Of a stretch of 64,000 nt of DNA, positions 8,517 to 16,309 are shown in pieces; the first letter of the stretch is position 1; every line of letters begins with the position of its first letter. Source of the stretch: Paraburkholderia polaris (GTDB taxonomy: Bacteria; Pseudomonadota; Gammaproteobacteria; Burkholderiales; Burkholderiaceae); contig NZ_JABBGJ010000029.1 of assembly GCF_012927345.1 (NCBI RefSeq), positions 62,001 to 126,000 on the forward strand. Direction: 5' to 3'. Below the pieces are notes generated by a model that searched no databases, was not told the origin of the DNA, and saw nothing but the letters and a program-made list of their open reading frames with translations. Both the position numbers and the translations under genes were made by a program.

Positions 8517-9817
8517 AGCTTGGCCCATGTCGGCGACGCGTTGAAATCGGCGGCGACACGCAGCGCCGATTTCAGACCGTCTTCGTGAAAACCGTAGCCC
8601 GTCCATGCGCCCGCGAACCAGGTGCGGCGCTTGCCTTGCAGCGACGGCAGACGGTGCTGCGCATCGATGGCGGCCAGATCGAACAGCGGATGGTCGTAGA
8701 CGAAACGGCGCAGCTCAGTGCCTGGCGCGGGTTGCGCCACCGGATTGAGCGTGACGACGAGCGGCGTCCTGAACGGCAGCGGCTGGAGTTGGTTGACCAG
8801 ATAGCTGACGCACACCGGATGCGTGCCGTCGACCGCGTGGCTCCCCAGGTAATTCCACGCCGACCACACGCGCTGACGGCGCGGCAGCAGATTCGTATCC
8901 GTATGCAGCACGGCGACGTTGGGCTGGTAGCGCACGGCGCCCAGCACGCTGCGCTCGTCCTGATCGGCGTCGTTGTCCAGCAGCCGCAGCGAGGTCGGCG
9001 CGTGGGTGGCGAGCACCAGCGCGTCGAAACGCTCCGTGCCCGTGTCCGTGAACACATCGACGCCGTCGGCATCGCGCCGTACGCCTCTAACCGCAGTACC
9101 GATGCGGACGTCATCGAGCGTGCCGACGATGCGGCGCACATATTCGCGCCCGCCTCCGACGACCGTCTTCCACTGTGGCCGCCGATTCACCTGAAGCAGC
9201 GCGTGGTTCAGGCAGAAACGCAGGAACGTGGTGGCCGGGAAGGCCAGGATATCGGCGGTCGCGCTCGACCAGATCGCCGCGGCCATCGGCAGCAGGTAAT
9301 GGCGCTGGAACGCGCGGCCATAGCCACCCGCCGTCAGCAGCTCGCCCATCGACGCGCGCGTTTCTATCGCGAGCTCCAGATTGCTTTGCGCGCTGCCGTT
9401 GAAACGCACGATGTCGCGCAGCATGCCGAGGAAGGTCGGCGAGAACAGGTTGCGACGTTGCGCGAACACCGTGTTCAGGCTGGTGCCGGCCCATTCGAGG
9501 CGGCCTTCGTCGAGCGAGACCGAGAAGGTCATGTCGCTCGGGTGCGACTCAACACCCAATTCGGCGAACAGCGCGATCAGATTCGGATAGGTGCGGTCGT
9601 TGAAAACGAGGAAGCCCGTGTCGACGGGATGCGTGTGGCCTTCGAGCGTGACGTCCACGGTGTTGGTGTGGCCGCCGGCATAGCCGGCCGATTCGAAGAG
9701 GGTGACTTGATGGTTGCGCGCCAACAGGTAGGCGCTGGCTAAACCCGAAATACCGGCGCCGATGACCGCGACCCGCGAGCCGCGCGGTAGTGGAGAGGTC
9801 GGTGCGGGATGGGTCAT
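8513..9817 (-). CDS. FAD-dependent amine-oxidase-like oxidoreductase
   Basis: A 434-residue flavoprotein. The Rossmann dinucleotide fold starts at residue 18 with VIGAGISGLASAY, the acidic strand end is FES (41-43), and GGHTNTVDV follows, as in flavin amine oxidases and phytoene-desaturase-like enzymes. A C-terminal FAD block reads TWFAGAWTGYGFHEDG. It is the first gene of the operon with DUF1365, cfa and the chalcone-isomerase-like gene. In Rhodobacter a similar set lies in the RpoE-ChrR regulon with singlet-oxygen response; no sigma factor or ChrR gene is in this window. Likely oxidises a modified acyl chain or carotenoid-like lipid (inference). Confidence 0.87.
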   Translation of the reverse strand: MTHPAPTSPLPRGSRVAVIGAGISGLASAYLLARNHQVTLFESAGYAGGHTNTVDVTLEGHTHPVDTGFLVFNDRTYPNLIALFAELGVESHPSDMTFSVSLDEGRLEWAGTSLNTVFAQRRNLFSPTFLGMLRDIVRFNGSAQSNLELAIETRASMGELLTAGGYGRAFQRHYLLPMAAAIWSSATADILAFPATTFLRFCLNHALLQVNRRPQWKTVVGGGREYVRRIVGTLDDVRIGTAVRGVRRDADGVDVFTDTGTERFDALVLATHAPTSLRLLDNDADQDERSVLGAVRYQPNVAVLHTDTNLLPRRQRVWSAWNYLGSHAVDGTHPVCVSYLVNQLQPLPFRTPLVVTLNPVAQPAPGTELRRFVYDHPLFDLAAIDAQHRLPSLQGKRRTWFAGAWTGYGFHEDGLKSALRVAADFNASPTWAKL

Positions 9818-10000
9818 GGGCGCGTCTCCTGGTCTTGGGGGCGCGCGGTCGGTTAGTTGGGTCTGGCGGGGGTTGCGCGTCCTTGAGGGGATTTACGCAG
9901 CGAGGGCTGAAATGGATGCAAAGGTGACGGACTTGAGGCGTGAGGAAATTGCTGATCTGCCTGGGTGGTTGATCCCCAGTTGGATGCAGTGATTTATACT

Positions 10001-10104
10001 TTTGGGTGCCGCCTAGACAAGGGTGGCCGGGTTTGACAGCCTGAATCACACCTACCCCGCACATGGCCGCGCGACGCGGCTCAATCATGTAACGGGAGCG
10101 TTTT
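10001..10104 (+). promoter_or_regulatory. Structured leader before a small hypothetical gene
   Basis: Two hairpins can be read directly. GCCGCC (10008-10013) pairs with GGTGGC (10022-10027) with one G-T wobble and an 8-base loop. GCCGCG (10066-10071) pairs with CGCGGC (10075-10080) over a 3-base loop. The second ends about 14 bases before the GGGAG ribosome-binding site (10094-10098) of the next gene. Such a packed leader is unusual for this window. It matches no riboswitch class I can name. Confidence 0.45.
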
Positions 10105-10455
10105 ATGTTTTCTTCAAATACCCCTTCTTCTTTCTCCCAACCCCGTACGCGCGATGAGTTCATCGAACGCCTGCTCGACGCAGCGGCTAGTGCGGGGGAT
10201 TTCTATGTGCAGCAGTTCGGACGGCTGGCGGCGATTGCGCAGTCGATTCGGATTGGTGGGTGGTCGGTTGAGGACAATGAACAGCTGATCGAGGCGCTCG
10301 AAGGCATCGCCTGTCAGTCGGAGCAGCGAGCGCTAATTGATGTGGAATTGTATCGGGGGATGCTCGCCGGCAAATTGATGGCGCGACCGGCGAGGAACCA
10401 AATCGACCAGTTTGATGTTTGCGGCCTACACCCGGCCAACGATACAAAGCATTGA
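10105..10455 (+). CDS. Hypothetical protein, 116 residues
   Basis: I do not recognise the family. The ATG follows GGGAG by six bases, and the composition is that of a real protein. Residues 1-15 are Ser and Pro rich; 15-75 look like two or three amphipathic helices (DEFIERLLDAAASAGDF, LAAIAQSIRIG, NEQLIEALEGIA); the rest is YRGMLAGKLMARP followed by a short polar tail. No signal peptide or membrane helix, so it is probably cytoplasmic. It stands alone between the fatty-acid operon and a small lipoprotein, behind a leader with stable hairpins. The compact helical shape would fit a small regulator, but nothing in the sequence proves this. Confidence 0.6.
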   Translation: MFSSNTPSSFSQPRTRDEFIERLLDAAASAGDFYVQQFGRLAAIAQSIRIGGWSVEDNEQLIEALEGIACQSEQRALIDVELYRGMLAGKLMARPARNQIDQFDVCGLHPANDTKH

Positions 10456-10592
10456 ATACGATAGCGGTGCTACCCAGCCCCGGGCGTTTGCTCAGCTAAC
10501 CAAAAAGTGAAATGGTTACGGCAGGCGCACACCCGCCGCAGCCGCTAACATTTCGGTAACGGCAGGCGCGTGACCTCATGCGCCGCGCTCGC

Positions 10593-10811
10593 TCATCTTC
10601 CATGTCCGCCGTGGCCGCCGAAGTAGCCACCAATGCCGATGCCGACATCGACGGTCGGCCCCGCGTAATATCCAGGCGCATACCCGTAGTAGCCTGGGCC
10701 AGATTGATACGCGGGTGCAGGCTGAGGTCCGTAACCAGAACCGTATGGCGGAGCGACGAGACAGCCTGCAAGGCCGGCTGAGAGTGCGAAGATACAGAAT
10801 AGTCGGATCAT
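10593..10811 (-). CDS. Small Gly/Tyr/Pro-rich lipoprotein
   Basis: A 72-residue secreted lipoprotein. The signal sequence MIRLFCIFALSAGLAGC ends in a lipobox with Cys17. The mature part is nearly all Gly, Tyr, Pro, Ala and Ser, with GYYGYAPGYY-like runs and a GGHGGHGR tail, so it is probably unstructured at the cell envelope. An AGGAGG ribosome-binding site (10818-10823 on the opposite strand) lies seven bases before the ATG and supports expression. Similar short glycine-rich lipoproteins are common in Burkholderiales; no function is known to me. Confidence 0.75.
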   Translation of the reverse strand: MIRLFCIFALSAGLAGCLVAPPYGSGYGPQPAPAYQSGPGYYGYAPGYYAGPTVDVGIGIGGYFGGHGGHGR

Positions 10812-11182
10812 GATGGTCCTCCTGATAAAAGTTGGAGGGACCGGCGACGGCGTTCGTTCACGCCGGTGCGTGGCAGCGCATTCCTGCCCTGCTCACTTCA
10901 GATCGTCGCACCAGGCGGGTTGTGCCGTCTGTACGGTGGGAACCCATGATTGGAAGCATTAACAGTTGCTTACCTTCAGCGCGGATCATTCCGGCAGATG
11001 GCGCCCAGTGACAGAACTTGCCCCCAAGGACGCAAGCGCTTGGTCAGCGGACAAACTTGCTTGCCCTGTGGACACAAATGGGTTGATAACCCCCTGCCGA
11101 TTCGCGACTAGTCCCATGGTGGGCATGGCGCAAACTGCCATCTAAAATCTAAGCATGGCCGTGACTTCTATGGAGGGACGCC
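10812..11182. other. Intergenic region upstream of two divergent small genes
   Basis: About 370 bases without a gene. It holds the strong ribosome-binding site of the small lipoprotein at one end. At the other is a promoter-like pair TGGGCA (11120-11125) and TAAAAT (11143-11148) with a 17-bp spacer, pointing at the 48-residue gene. Nothing else is evident. Confidence 0.5.
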
Positions 11183-11329
11183 ATGTCTGACTTAACGTTG
11201 GCGATTTTGATAGGGATCATCGTGGTTGTGTGCGGCGCGGGGATCTGGGCCGCATCCGAGAACCGGGAGAGACTAAGCCACTGGTTCCAAGAACATCATC
11301 TTCGGGACTTGATGCACCGCAAGCATTGA
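11183..11329 (+). CDS. Small single-pass membrane protein, 48 residues
   Basis: Too short for most gene finders, but well supported: the ATG follows GGAGGG by five bases, and a promoter-like TGGGCA/TAAAAT pair with a 17-bp spacer lies about 35 bases further up. The product begins MSDLTLAILIGIIVVVCGAG, a clear single transmembrane helix at residues 4-24. A charged, His- and Arg-rich tail follows (ENRERLSHWFQEHHLRDL). Topology would place the tail in the cytoplasm or periplasm depending on context; the N-terminal Asp and positive C-terminus favour N-out. I do not recognise a family. Confidence 0.6.
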   Translation: MSDLTLAILIGIIVVVCGAGIWAASENRERLSHWFQEHHLRDLMHRKH

Positions 11330-11384
11330 TGGCTCGCCCAAAGGACACTTTAATGTTCGGCGGGTTCTTCGGCGGGCAGAAACG

Positions 11385-11410
11385 AAAACAGGCCCCGAAG
11401 GGCCTGTTTT
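11385..11410 (-). terminator. Intrinsic terminator of the tRNA-Ser gene
   Basis: AAAACAGGCC and GGCCTGTTTT, perfect 10-bp arms around a 6-base loop, eight bases past the CCA end of the tRNA. Read on the minus strand the stem ends in TTTT. It would also work on the plus strand. Confidence 0.85.
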
Positions 11411-11417
11411 CTAAATT

Positions 11418-11507
11418 TGGCGGAAAGGGTGAGATTCGAACTCACGGTACCCCTAAAGGTACACTGGATTTCGAGTCCAGCGCATTCGACCACTCTGCCA
11501 CCTTTCC
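11418..11507 (-). tRNA. tRNA-Ser(CGA)
   Basis: Read on the minus strand, the acceptor stem is GGAAAGG paired with CCTTTCC, followed by discriminator G and an encoded CCA. The anticodon loop is CTCGAAA between CTGGA and TCCAG, giving anticodon CGA for UCG codons. The long variable arm typical of class II tRNA-Ser is present, and the T-arm contains GTTCGAATC. The gene directly follows serS on the same strand, with its own promoter and terminator. Confidence 0.95.
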
Positions 11508-11587
11508 GGGTCTTCCGACTCGCAGCAACGAAACTGCTTAGTTGCTGGCGAATCAGATCCAAGCGGGTCGTTGCTTGGGAGAGAAAG

Positions 11588-11616
11588 ATTATAGAACAGC
11601 TGAATCCGATTTCCAA
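11588..11616 (-). promoter_or_regulatory. Sigma-70 promoter of tRNA-Ser
   Basis: On the minus strand: -35 TTGGAA (11611-11616), 17-bp spacer, perfect -10 TATAAT (11588-11593). The transcription start would fall near 11581, about 75 bases before the mature tRNA end. An inverted repeat (11613-11649) overlaps the -35 box. Confidence 0.8.
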
Positions 11617-11649
11617 GCCCCTCGACCAAAAAATTTCGAAGGGGCTTGG
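11613..11649. repeat. 10-bp inverted repeat between serS and the tRNA promoter
   Basis: CCAAGCCCCT (11613-11622) and AGGGGCTTGG (11640-11649), with an A/T-rich 17-base middle. It lies just after the serS stop and overlaps the -35 box of the tRNA promoter. It may end serS transcripts, or shield the promoter. Confidence 0.5.
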
Positions 11650-11690
11650 CAAGCGGTAGCGGCATTAGCCGCGCATCAGCCTGACACCAA

Positions 11691-12986
11691 TCAAGCCGCC
11701 GGCACTTCCAGCCGTTCCACCCCACCGAGGTACGGACGCAACGCCGCCGGCACCGTCACCGAACCATCCGCGTTCTGGAAGTTCTCGAGCACAGCCACGA
11801 GCGTGCGGCCAACCGCCAATCCCGAACCGTTCAGCGTATGCACCAGCTCCGGCTTGCCTTGCGCATTGCGGAAGCGCGCCTGCATCCGGCGAGCCTGGAA
11901 CGACTCCGTATTCGAGCAGCTCGAAATCTCACGATATGTATTCTGCGCAGGCACCCACACTTCCAGGTCATACGTCTTGGCAGCCGAGAAACCCATATCG
12001 CCCGTGCACAGCGTAATCACGCGGTACGGCAGTTCAAGCTTCTGCAGAATCGCCTCAGCGTGGCCGACCATCTGCTCTAGCGCGTCATACGACGCTTCCG
12101 GCGCGACGATCTGCACCATCTCGACCTTGTCGAACTGATGCTGGCGGATAAGACCGCGCGTATCGCGGCCATACGAGCCCGCTTCCGAGCGGAAGCACGG
12201 CGAATGCGCGGTCAGCTTGATCGGCAACGCGTCCGCTTCGACGATGCTGTCGCGCACCGTGTTCGTCAGCGAGATTTCCGATGTCGAAATCAGATACTGC
12301 GTGACCGTGTTCTCGTCACCGCCCTTCTCGACGCGGAACATGTCGTCGGCGAATTTCGGCAGTTGGCCCGTTCCGTACAGAATCTCCGGATTCACGATGT
12401 ACGGCGTGTACACCTCGGTGTAGCCGTGATGCTGAGTGTGCGTGTCAATCATGAACTGCGCCAGCGCACGATGCAGCCGCGCAATCTGGCCGCGCAGCAA
12501 CGTGAAACGCGCGCCCGACAGTTTCGCGCCGGTCTCGAAATCGAGGCCGAGCGGCGTACCAACGTCGACGTGATCCTTCACCTCGAAATCGAACTGACGC
12601 GGCGTGCCCCAGCGGCGCACTTCGACGTTCTCGGTTTCGTCCTTGCCTGCGGGCACGCTTTCGTGCGGAAGGTTCGGCACGCCGAGCAGCAGGTCGGACA
12701 AACGCTTCTGGATATCGTCGAGCCTGGCCGCCGACGCCTTCATCTCGTCGCCGATACCGCCCACTTCGGCCATCAGCGCCGAGGTGTCCTCGCCCCGCCC
12801 TTTCATCCCGCCGATCTGCTTCGACAGGGTGTTGCGGCGCGCCTGCATCTCTTCGGTACGGGTCTGGGTGTCGCGGCGTTCCGCTTCGAGGGCGGTAAAG
12901 GCCGCCACGTCGAGGGTATAGCCGCGGTCGGCGAGGCGCTTGGCGACGCCGTCGAGGTCTTTGCGCAGCAGCTGGATGTCGAGCAT
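11691..12986 (-). CDS. serS: Seryl-tRNA synthetase
   Basis: Class II synthetase that charges tRNA-Ser, including the tRNA encoded next to it. The 431 residues show the N-terminal coiled-coil arm (about 30-110, with KQIGGMKGRGEDTSAL), motif 2 (FRSEAGSYGRDTRGLIRQHQF) split here for brevity as FRSEAGSYG and GLIRQHQF, and motif 3 (SCSNTESFQARRM plus GSGLAVGRTL). Length is normal. Start ATG opens with MLDIQLLRKD, as in orthologues. Neighbour rarA lies upstream on the same strand, the order also seen in E. coli. Confidence 0.97.
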   Translation of the reverse strand: MLDIQLLRKDLDGVAKRLADRGYTLDVAAFTALEAERRDTQTRTEEMQARRNTLSKQIGGMKGRGEDTSALMAEVGGIGDEMKASAARLDDIQKRLSDLLLGVPNLPHESVPAGKDETENVEVRRWGTPRQFDFEVKDHVDVGTPLGLDFETGAKLSGARFTLLRGQIARLHRALAQFMIDTHTQHHGYTEVYTPYIVNPEILYGTGQLPKFADDMFRVEKGGDENTVTQYLISTSEISLTNTVRDSIVEADALPIKLTAHSPCFRSEAGSYGRDTRGLIRQHQFDKVEMVQIVAPEASYDALEQMVGHAEAILQKLELPYRVITLCTGDMGFSAAKTYDLEVWVPAQNTYREISSCSNTESFQARRMQARFRNAQGKPELVHTLNGSGLAVGRTLVAVLENFQNADGSVTVPAALRPYLGGVERLEVPAA

Positions 12987-13177
12987 GGGATGGGGCGGGT
13001 GTTCGTTATATGAAGCTGGGATTTTAGCGCACCGGCGCGGGCGGCCGGTGCGTTAGATGGTCAAGGCGTGCGGAATGGCGGCAAGGCGCGAGAAACGATG
13101 CGCGGTGGGCACTGGCCGAGGCGCGAGAACGGCGCCAACCGACGCGCAAAACGAGGCGCTCGGCGAGCCGCAAAAGC

Positions 13178-14491
13178 TTACCCCTTCTTCGGCTTGTTCT
13201 CGCTGCGCCACTGCGCATCAAGTTGGGCCAGGCGCGCCATCTTGTCGCCGATCTTGCCTTCAAGACCGCGCGGCGTCGGCTCGTACCAGTGCGGATCACG
13301 CATGTTGTCCGGCAGATAAGTCTCGCCGGCCGCGTAGGCATCGGGTTCGTCGTGCGCGTAGCGATATTCGTGACCGTAGCCGAGTTCCTTCATCAGCTTG
13401 GTCGGCGCATTACGCAGATGCACCGGCACGCCGCGCGACTGGTCCTTGCTCACGAACCGCCGGGCCTCGTTGTACGCGTTATATCCAGCGTTCGACTTCG
13501 GCGCGACCGCCAGATAGATGATCGCCTGCGCCAGCGCCAGTTCGCCCTCGGGCGTACCGAGGCGCTCATAGGTTTCGGACGCGTCGAGCGCGATGCGGGC
13601 CGCGCGCGGGTCGGCGAGACCGATGTCTTCCCACGCCATCCGCACGATACGGCGCGCGAGATAACGGGGGTCCGCGCCGCCGTCGAGCATGCGGCAGAAC
13701 CAGTAGAGCGCGCCGTCCGGGCTGCTGCCGCGCACCGATTTATGCAGCGCGCTGATCTGGTCGTAGAATGCGTCGCCGCCTTTGTCGAAACGGCGCAGGT
13801 TCTCGGCAAGCGCACTGCCGAGCAAGGCGCCGTCGATTTCGGTGCTCTTCTGCTGGGCCGCGGCGCGCGCGACGATTTCCAGATTGTTCAGCAGCTTGCG
13901 GCCGTCGCCATCGGCGGAACCGATCAGGGCGTCGCGGGCTTCGTCGGTGAACGTCAGACCGCCGAGTTCTTTCTGCGCGCGGTCGAGCAGTTCGCGTTGT
14001 TCTTCGTCGGTGAGGCTTTTCAGCACGTAGACAGCGGCTCGCGAGAGCAACGCGCTATTCACCTCGAACGATGGATTCTCGGTCGTCGCGCCGACGAACA
14101 CGAACAGCCCGGACTCGACGTGCGGCAAGAACGCGTCCTGCTGGCTCTTGTTGAAGCGATGCACTTCGTCGACGAACACAAGCGTCTGATGCCCGTTCGC
14201 GCGATGAATCTGCGCCGTCTCAACAGCTTCGCGAATATCCTTCACGCCCGACAGCACCGCGGACAGCGCGATGAACTCGGCATGAAACGCATCGGCCATG
14301 AGCCGCGCGAGCGTGGTTTTGCCGACGCCGGGCGGCCCCCACAGGATCATCGAATGGGCTTCGCCGGATTCGAAGGCGACCCGCAGCGGCTTGTTCGGGC
14401 CAAGCAGGTGCTTCTGGCCGATCACTTCGTCGATATTGCGGGGCCGCAGGCGTTCGGCGAGCGGAACATTGGCACGGGGTTCTTCAAACAT
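13178..14491 (-). CDS. rarA: Replication-associated recombination protein A (AAA+ ATPase)
   Basis: RarA (MgsA) acts at stalled replication forks and single-strand gaps. In the 437 residues, Walker A is GPPGVGKT (52-59), Walker B is VFVDEVHR (105-112), and sensor 1 is GATTENPS (134-141). The C-terminal tetramerisation part carries YNEARRFV and YLPDNM. The start at MFEEPRANVPLAERLRP was chosen because the family begins here; the frame is open 35 codons further up. Followed by serS at about 190 bases. In E. coli lolA is directly upstream; here lolA is 4.3 kb away, beyond a transporter/ureohydrolase insert. Confidence 0.95.
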   Translation of the reverse strand: MFEEPRANVPLAERLRPRNIDEVIGQKHLLGPNKPLRVAFESGEAHSMILWGPPGVGKTTLARLMADAFHAEFIALSAVLSGVKDIREAVETAQIHRANGHQTLVFVDEVHRFNKSQQDAFLPHVESGLFVFVGATTENPSFEVNSALLSRAAVYVLKSLTDEEQRELLDRAQKELGGLTFTDEARDALIGSADGDGRKLLNNLEIVARAAAQQKSTEIDGALLGSALAENLRRFDKGGDAFYDQISALHKSVRGSSPDGALYWFCRMLDGGADPRYLARRIVRMAWEDIGLADPRAARIALDASETYERLGTPEGELALAQAIIYLAVAPKSNAGYNAYNEARRFVSKDQSRGVPVHLRNAPTKLMKELGYGHEYRYAHDEPDAYAAGETYLPDNMRDPHWYEPTPRGLEGKIGDKMARLAQLDAQWRSENKPKKG

Positions 14492-14887
14492 GACGTTTTG
14501 GGGATAATCTCGGCTTTTCCGGACGCGGTCCGTGTGAAGGCGGCGTACTGCCGGTGAGCCACGCCAGCACGCAGGAGTGCGGGCAACGTCCCGCATTATG
14601 ACAGTGACGGCGCCTGGACGACGACCGCGCGGCGGATCGAAGCGATTCGGCTAGCCACACTTGCGCAAGATTCCATCGATGAAAACCGCAAAACAGCAGG
14701 CAAGTTAACGGATAACGGGGTGAATAACTGAGCGGGCCATGTCGCAGGCAAAATCGCACGCAAATGAGCGGCCCGATTAGCCAGTAATCTCGCCGACAGC
14801 CTGACAGGCTAATATCGCGCGCGGATTGGCCGGCAACGCCGGCGTCGCACGCGAACGTGCAAGCAACACCAACAGGGACAAGATTAG
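14492..14887. other. Intergenic region between divergent rarA and the NCS1 transporter
   Basis: About 400 bases without a gene. I looked for a thiamine (TPP) riboswitch because CytX-like transporters often have one, and found no THI box. Small dyads are present: AGCCTG-A-CAGGCT (14798-14810), and a short GCCGGC-AAC-GCCGGC (about 14826-14840). Confidence 0.5.
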
Positions 14888-16204
14888 ATGGCACAAGATC
14901 CACTCGTCGGCGACGCCGGCTCCACCTACGCACCGCTCACGCCGGTGCCCGACGCGCGCCGCGCGTTCCGCACCGGCGACGCTTTCGCGCTCTGGTTCTC
15001 GCTCGGCATCGGCCTCCTGGTCGCGCAAGCGGGCGCACTACTGGTGCCGGGGCTGTCGCTGCCGCATGCGTTGCTGGCGATCGTGATCGGCAGTGTGATC
15101 GGCGTCGTATTGCTGGCACTGGCCGGTGTGATCGGCACGGACACAGGCCTCGCGGCCATGTCGTCACTGCGGCCGACGCTCGGCGTGCGCGGCGCCTCAG
15201 TGCCGGCGGTGCTGAACGCGGTGCAACTGGTCGGCTGGGGCTCGTTCGAGGTGATCGTGATGCGCGATTCCGCCGATGCGCTCGCCAAGCAGGCCTTCGG
15301 TTTCTCGATGCCGCTGATCTGGACCGTGGTCTTCGGCTTGCTCGCAACGCTGCTGGCCATCAGCGGCCCGCTGTCTTTCGTGCGGCGTTTTCTGCGCACA
15401 TGGGGTATCTGGCTGCTGCTGGCGGGCGCCGCGTGGCTTTCGTGGAATCTGCTGGCCAAACACGACCTGGCTGCGCTGATGCGCCGTCCGGGCACCGGCG
15501 AGATGTCGTTCGGCGGCGCAATCGATCTGGTGGTCGCGATGCCGCTCTCGTGGCTGCCGCTGATCGCCGACTACACGCGTTTCGGCCGACGCCCCGGCGA
15601 AACCTTCCGCGGCACGCTGCTCGGCTATGGTATTGCGAACATCTGGTTTTACGCGCTCGGCGCGATCTACGGCCTCGCGGCAGGCGGTGGCGACGCGCTG
15701 CTGACCGGCGCGCTGGCTCAAGCGGGCGGCGGCCTCGCCCTGTTGCTGATCCTGATCGACGAAGTGGACAACGCGTTCGCCGATATCCACTCGGCAGCGG
15801 TCTCGACCGGCACGTTCTGGACGCGCGGCAGTGTGCCGTTGTTGTCGGCGGCATTCGGCGCGCTGTGCACGGCGATCGCCTTGCTCGTGCCGATGGCTAA
15901 GTATCAGAACTTCCTGCTGTTGATCGGCTCGGTGTTCGCGCCGCTGTTCGGCGTGGTGCTGGTGGATCACTTCATCGTGCGCAAGCGTCGCATTGAAGCC
16001 GCCGTGCTCGGTGATGTGCGCGGCCGTTATGGCTTCTCGGGTGGCTGGCATCTGAGCGCGTTCGCGTCGTGGGCGATCGGGATCGTGTCGTATCAGGCGA
16101 TCAATCAATGGCTGCCGAATCTCGGCGCGACGTTGCCCGCGTTGGTGATCGGCGCGGTGTGTTATCTGGCGCTGGTGTCGGCTCGGAAGACTGCTTACGC
16201 TTGA
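14888..16204 (+). CDS. NCS1-family transporter, CytX-like
   Basis: A 438-residue inner-membrane permease with about twelve helices, of the nucleobase:cation symporter-1 family (cytosine, hydroxymethylpyrimidine and allantoin carriers). Useful blocks are LVGWGSFEVIVMRDSA, AMPLSWLPLIADYTRFGR and VLVDHFIVRKRR; the last two are typical of the family. It resembles proteins called CytX, thought to bring in hydroxymethylpyrimidine, but no TPP riboswitch precedes it. It converges on the ureohydrolase gene across a shared terminator, and a LysR gene lies beyond, so a nitrogen-rich substrate for that enzyme is also possible (inference). Confidence 0.8.
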   Translation: MAQDPLVGDAGSTYAPLTPVPDARRAFRTGDAFALWFSLGIGLLVAQAGALLVPGLSLPHALLAIVIGSVIGVVLLALAGVIGTDTGLAAMSSLRPTLGVRGASVPAVLNAVQLVGWGSFEVIVMRDSADALAKQAFGFSMPLIWTVVFGLLATLLAISGPLSFVRRFLRTWGIWLLLAGAAWLSWNLLAKHDLAALMRRPGTGEMSFGGAIDLVVAMPLSWLPLIADYTRFGRRPGETFRGTLLGYGIANIWFYALGAIYGLAAGGGDALLTGALAQAGGGLALLLILIDEVDNAFADIHSAAVSTGTFWTRGSVPLLSAAFGALCTAIALLVPMAKYQNFLLLIGSVFAPLFGVVLVDHFIVRKRRIEAAVLGDVRGRYGFSGGWHLSAFASWAIGIVSYQAINQWLPNLGATLPALVIGAVCYLALVSARKTAYA

Positions 16205-16228
16205 GTCGCCCAAGCATCATCGCAATAC

Positions 16229-16258
16229 AGAAAAGGCCTGCAAATGCGGGCCTTTTCT
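16229..16258. terminator. Bidirectional terminator between the NCS1 transporter and ureohydrolase
   Basis: AGAAAAGGCC and GGCCTTTTCT, perfect 10-bp arms; the 10-base middle can add three more pairs. T-rich on both strands, so it can end both convergent transcripts. Confidence 0.85.
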
Positions 16259-16309
16259 CTTCATACGTCATCAACCTGAATCAGCAAAACGCGCAGTTCA
16301 ACCCGCAGT

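Noticed and set aside
10496..10771. Alternative minus-strand frame overlapping the small lipoprotein
   Set aside because: It has no ribosome-binding site, and the other frame carries AGGAGG, a signal peptide and a lipobox.
14492..14887. Thiamine (TPP) riboswitch before the CytX-like transporter
   Set aside because: Looked for a THI-box pattern (CTGAGA with a later ACCTGA-type element) and did not find it.
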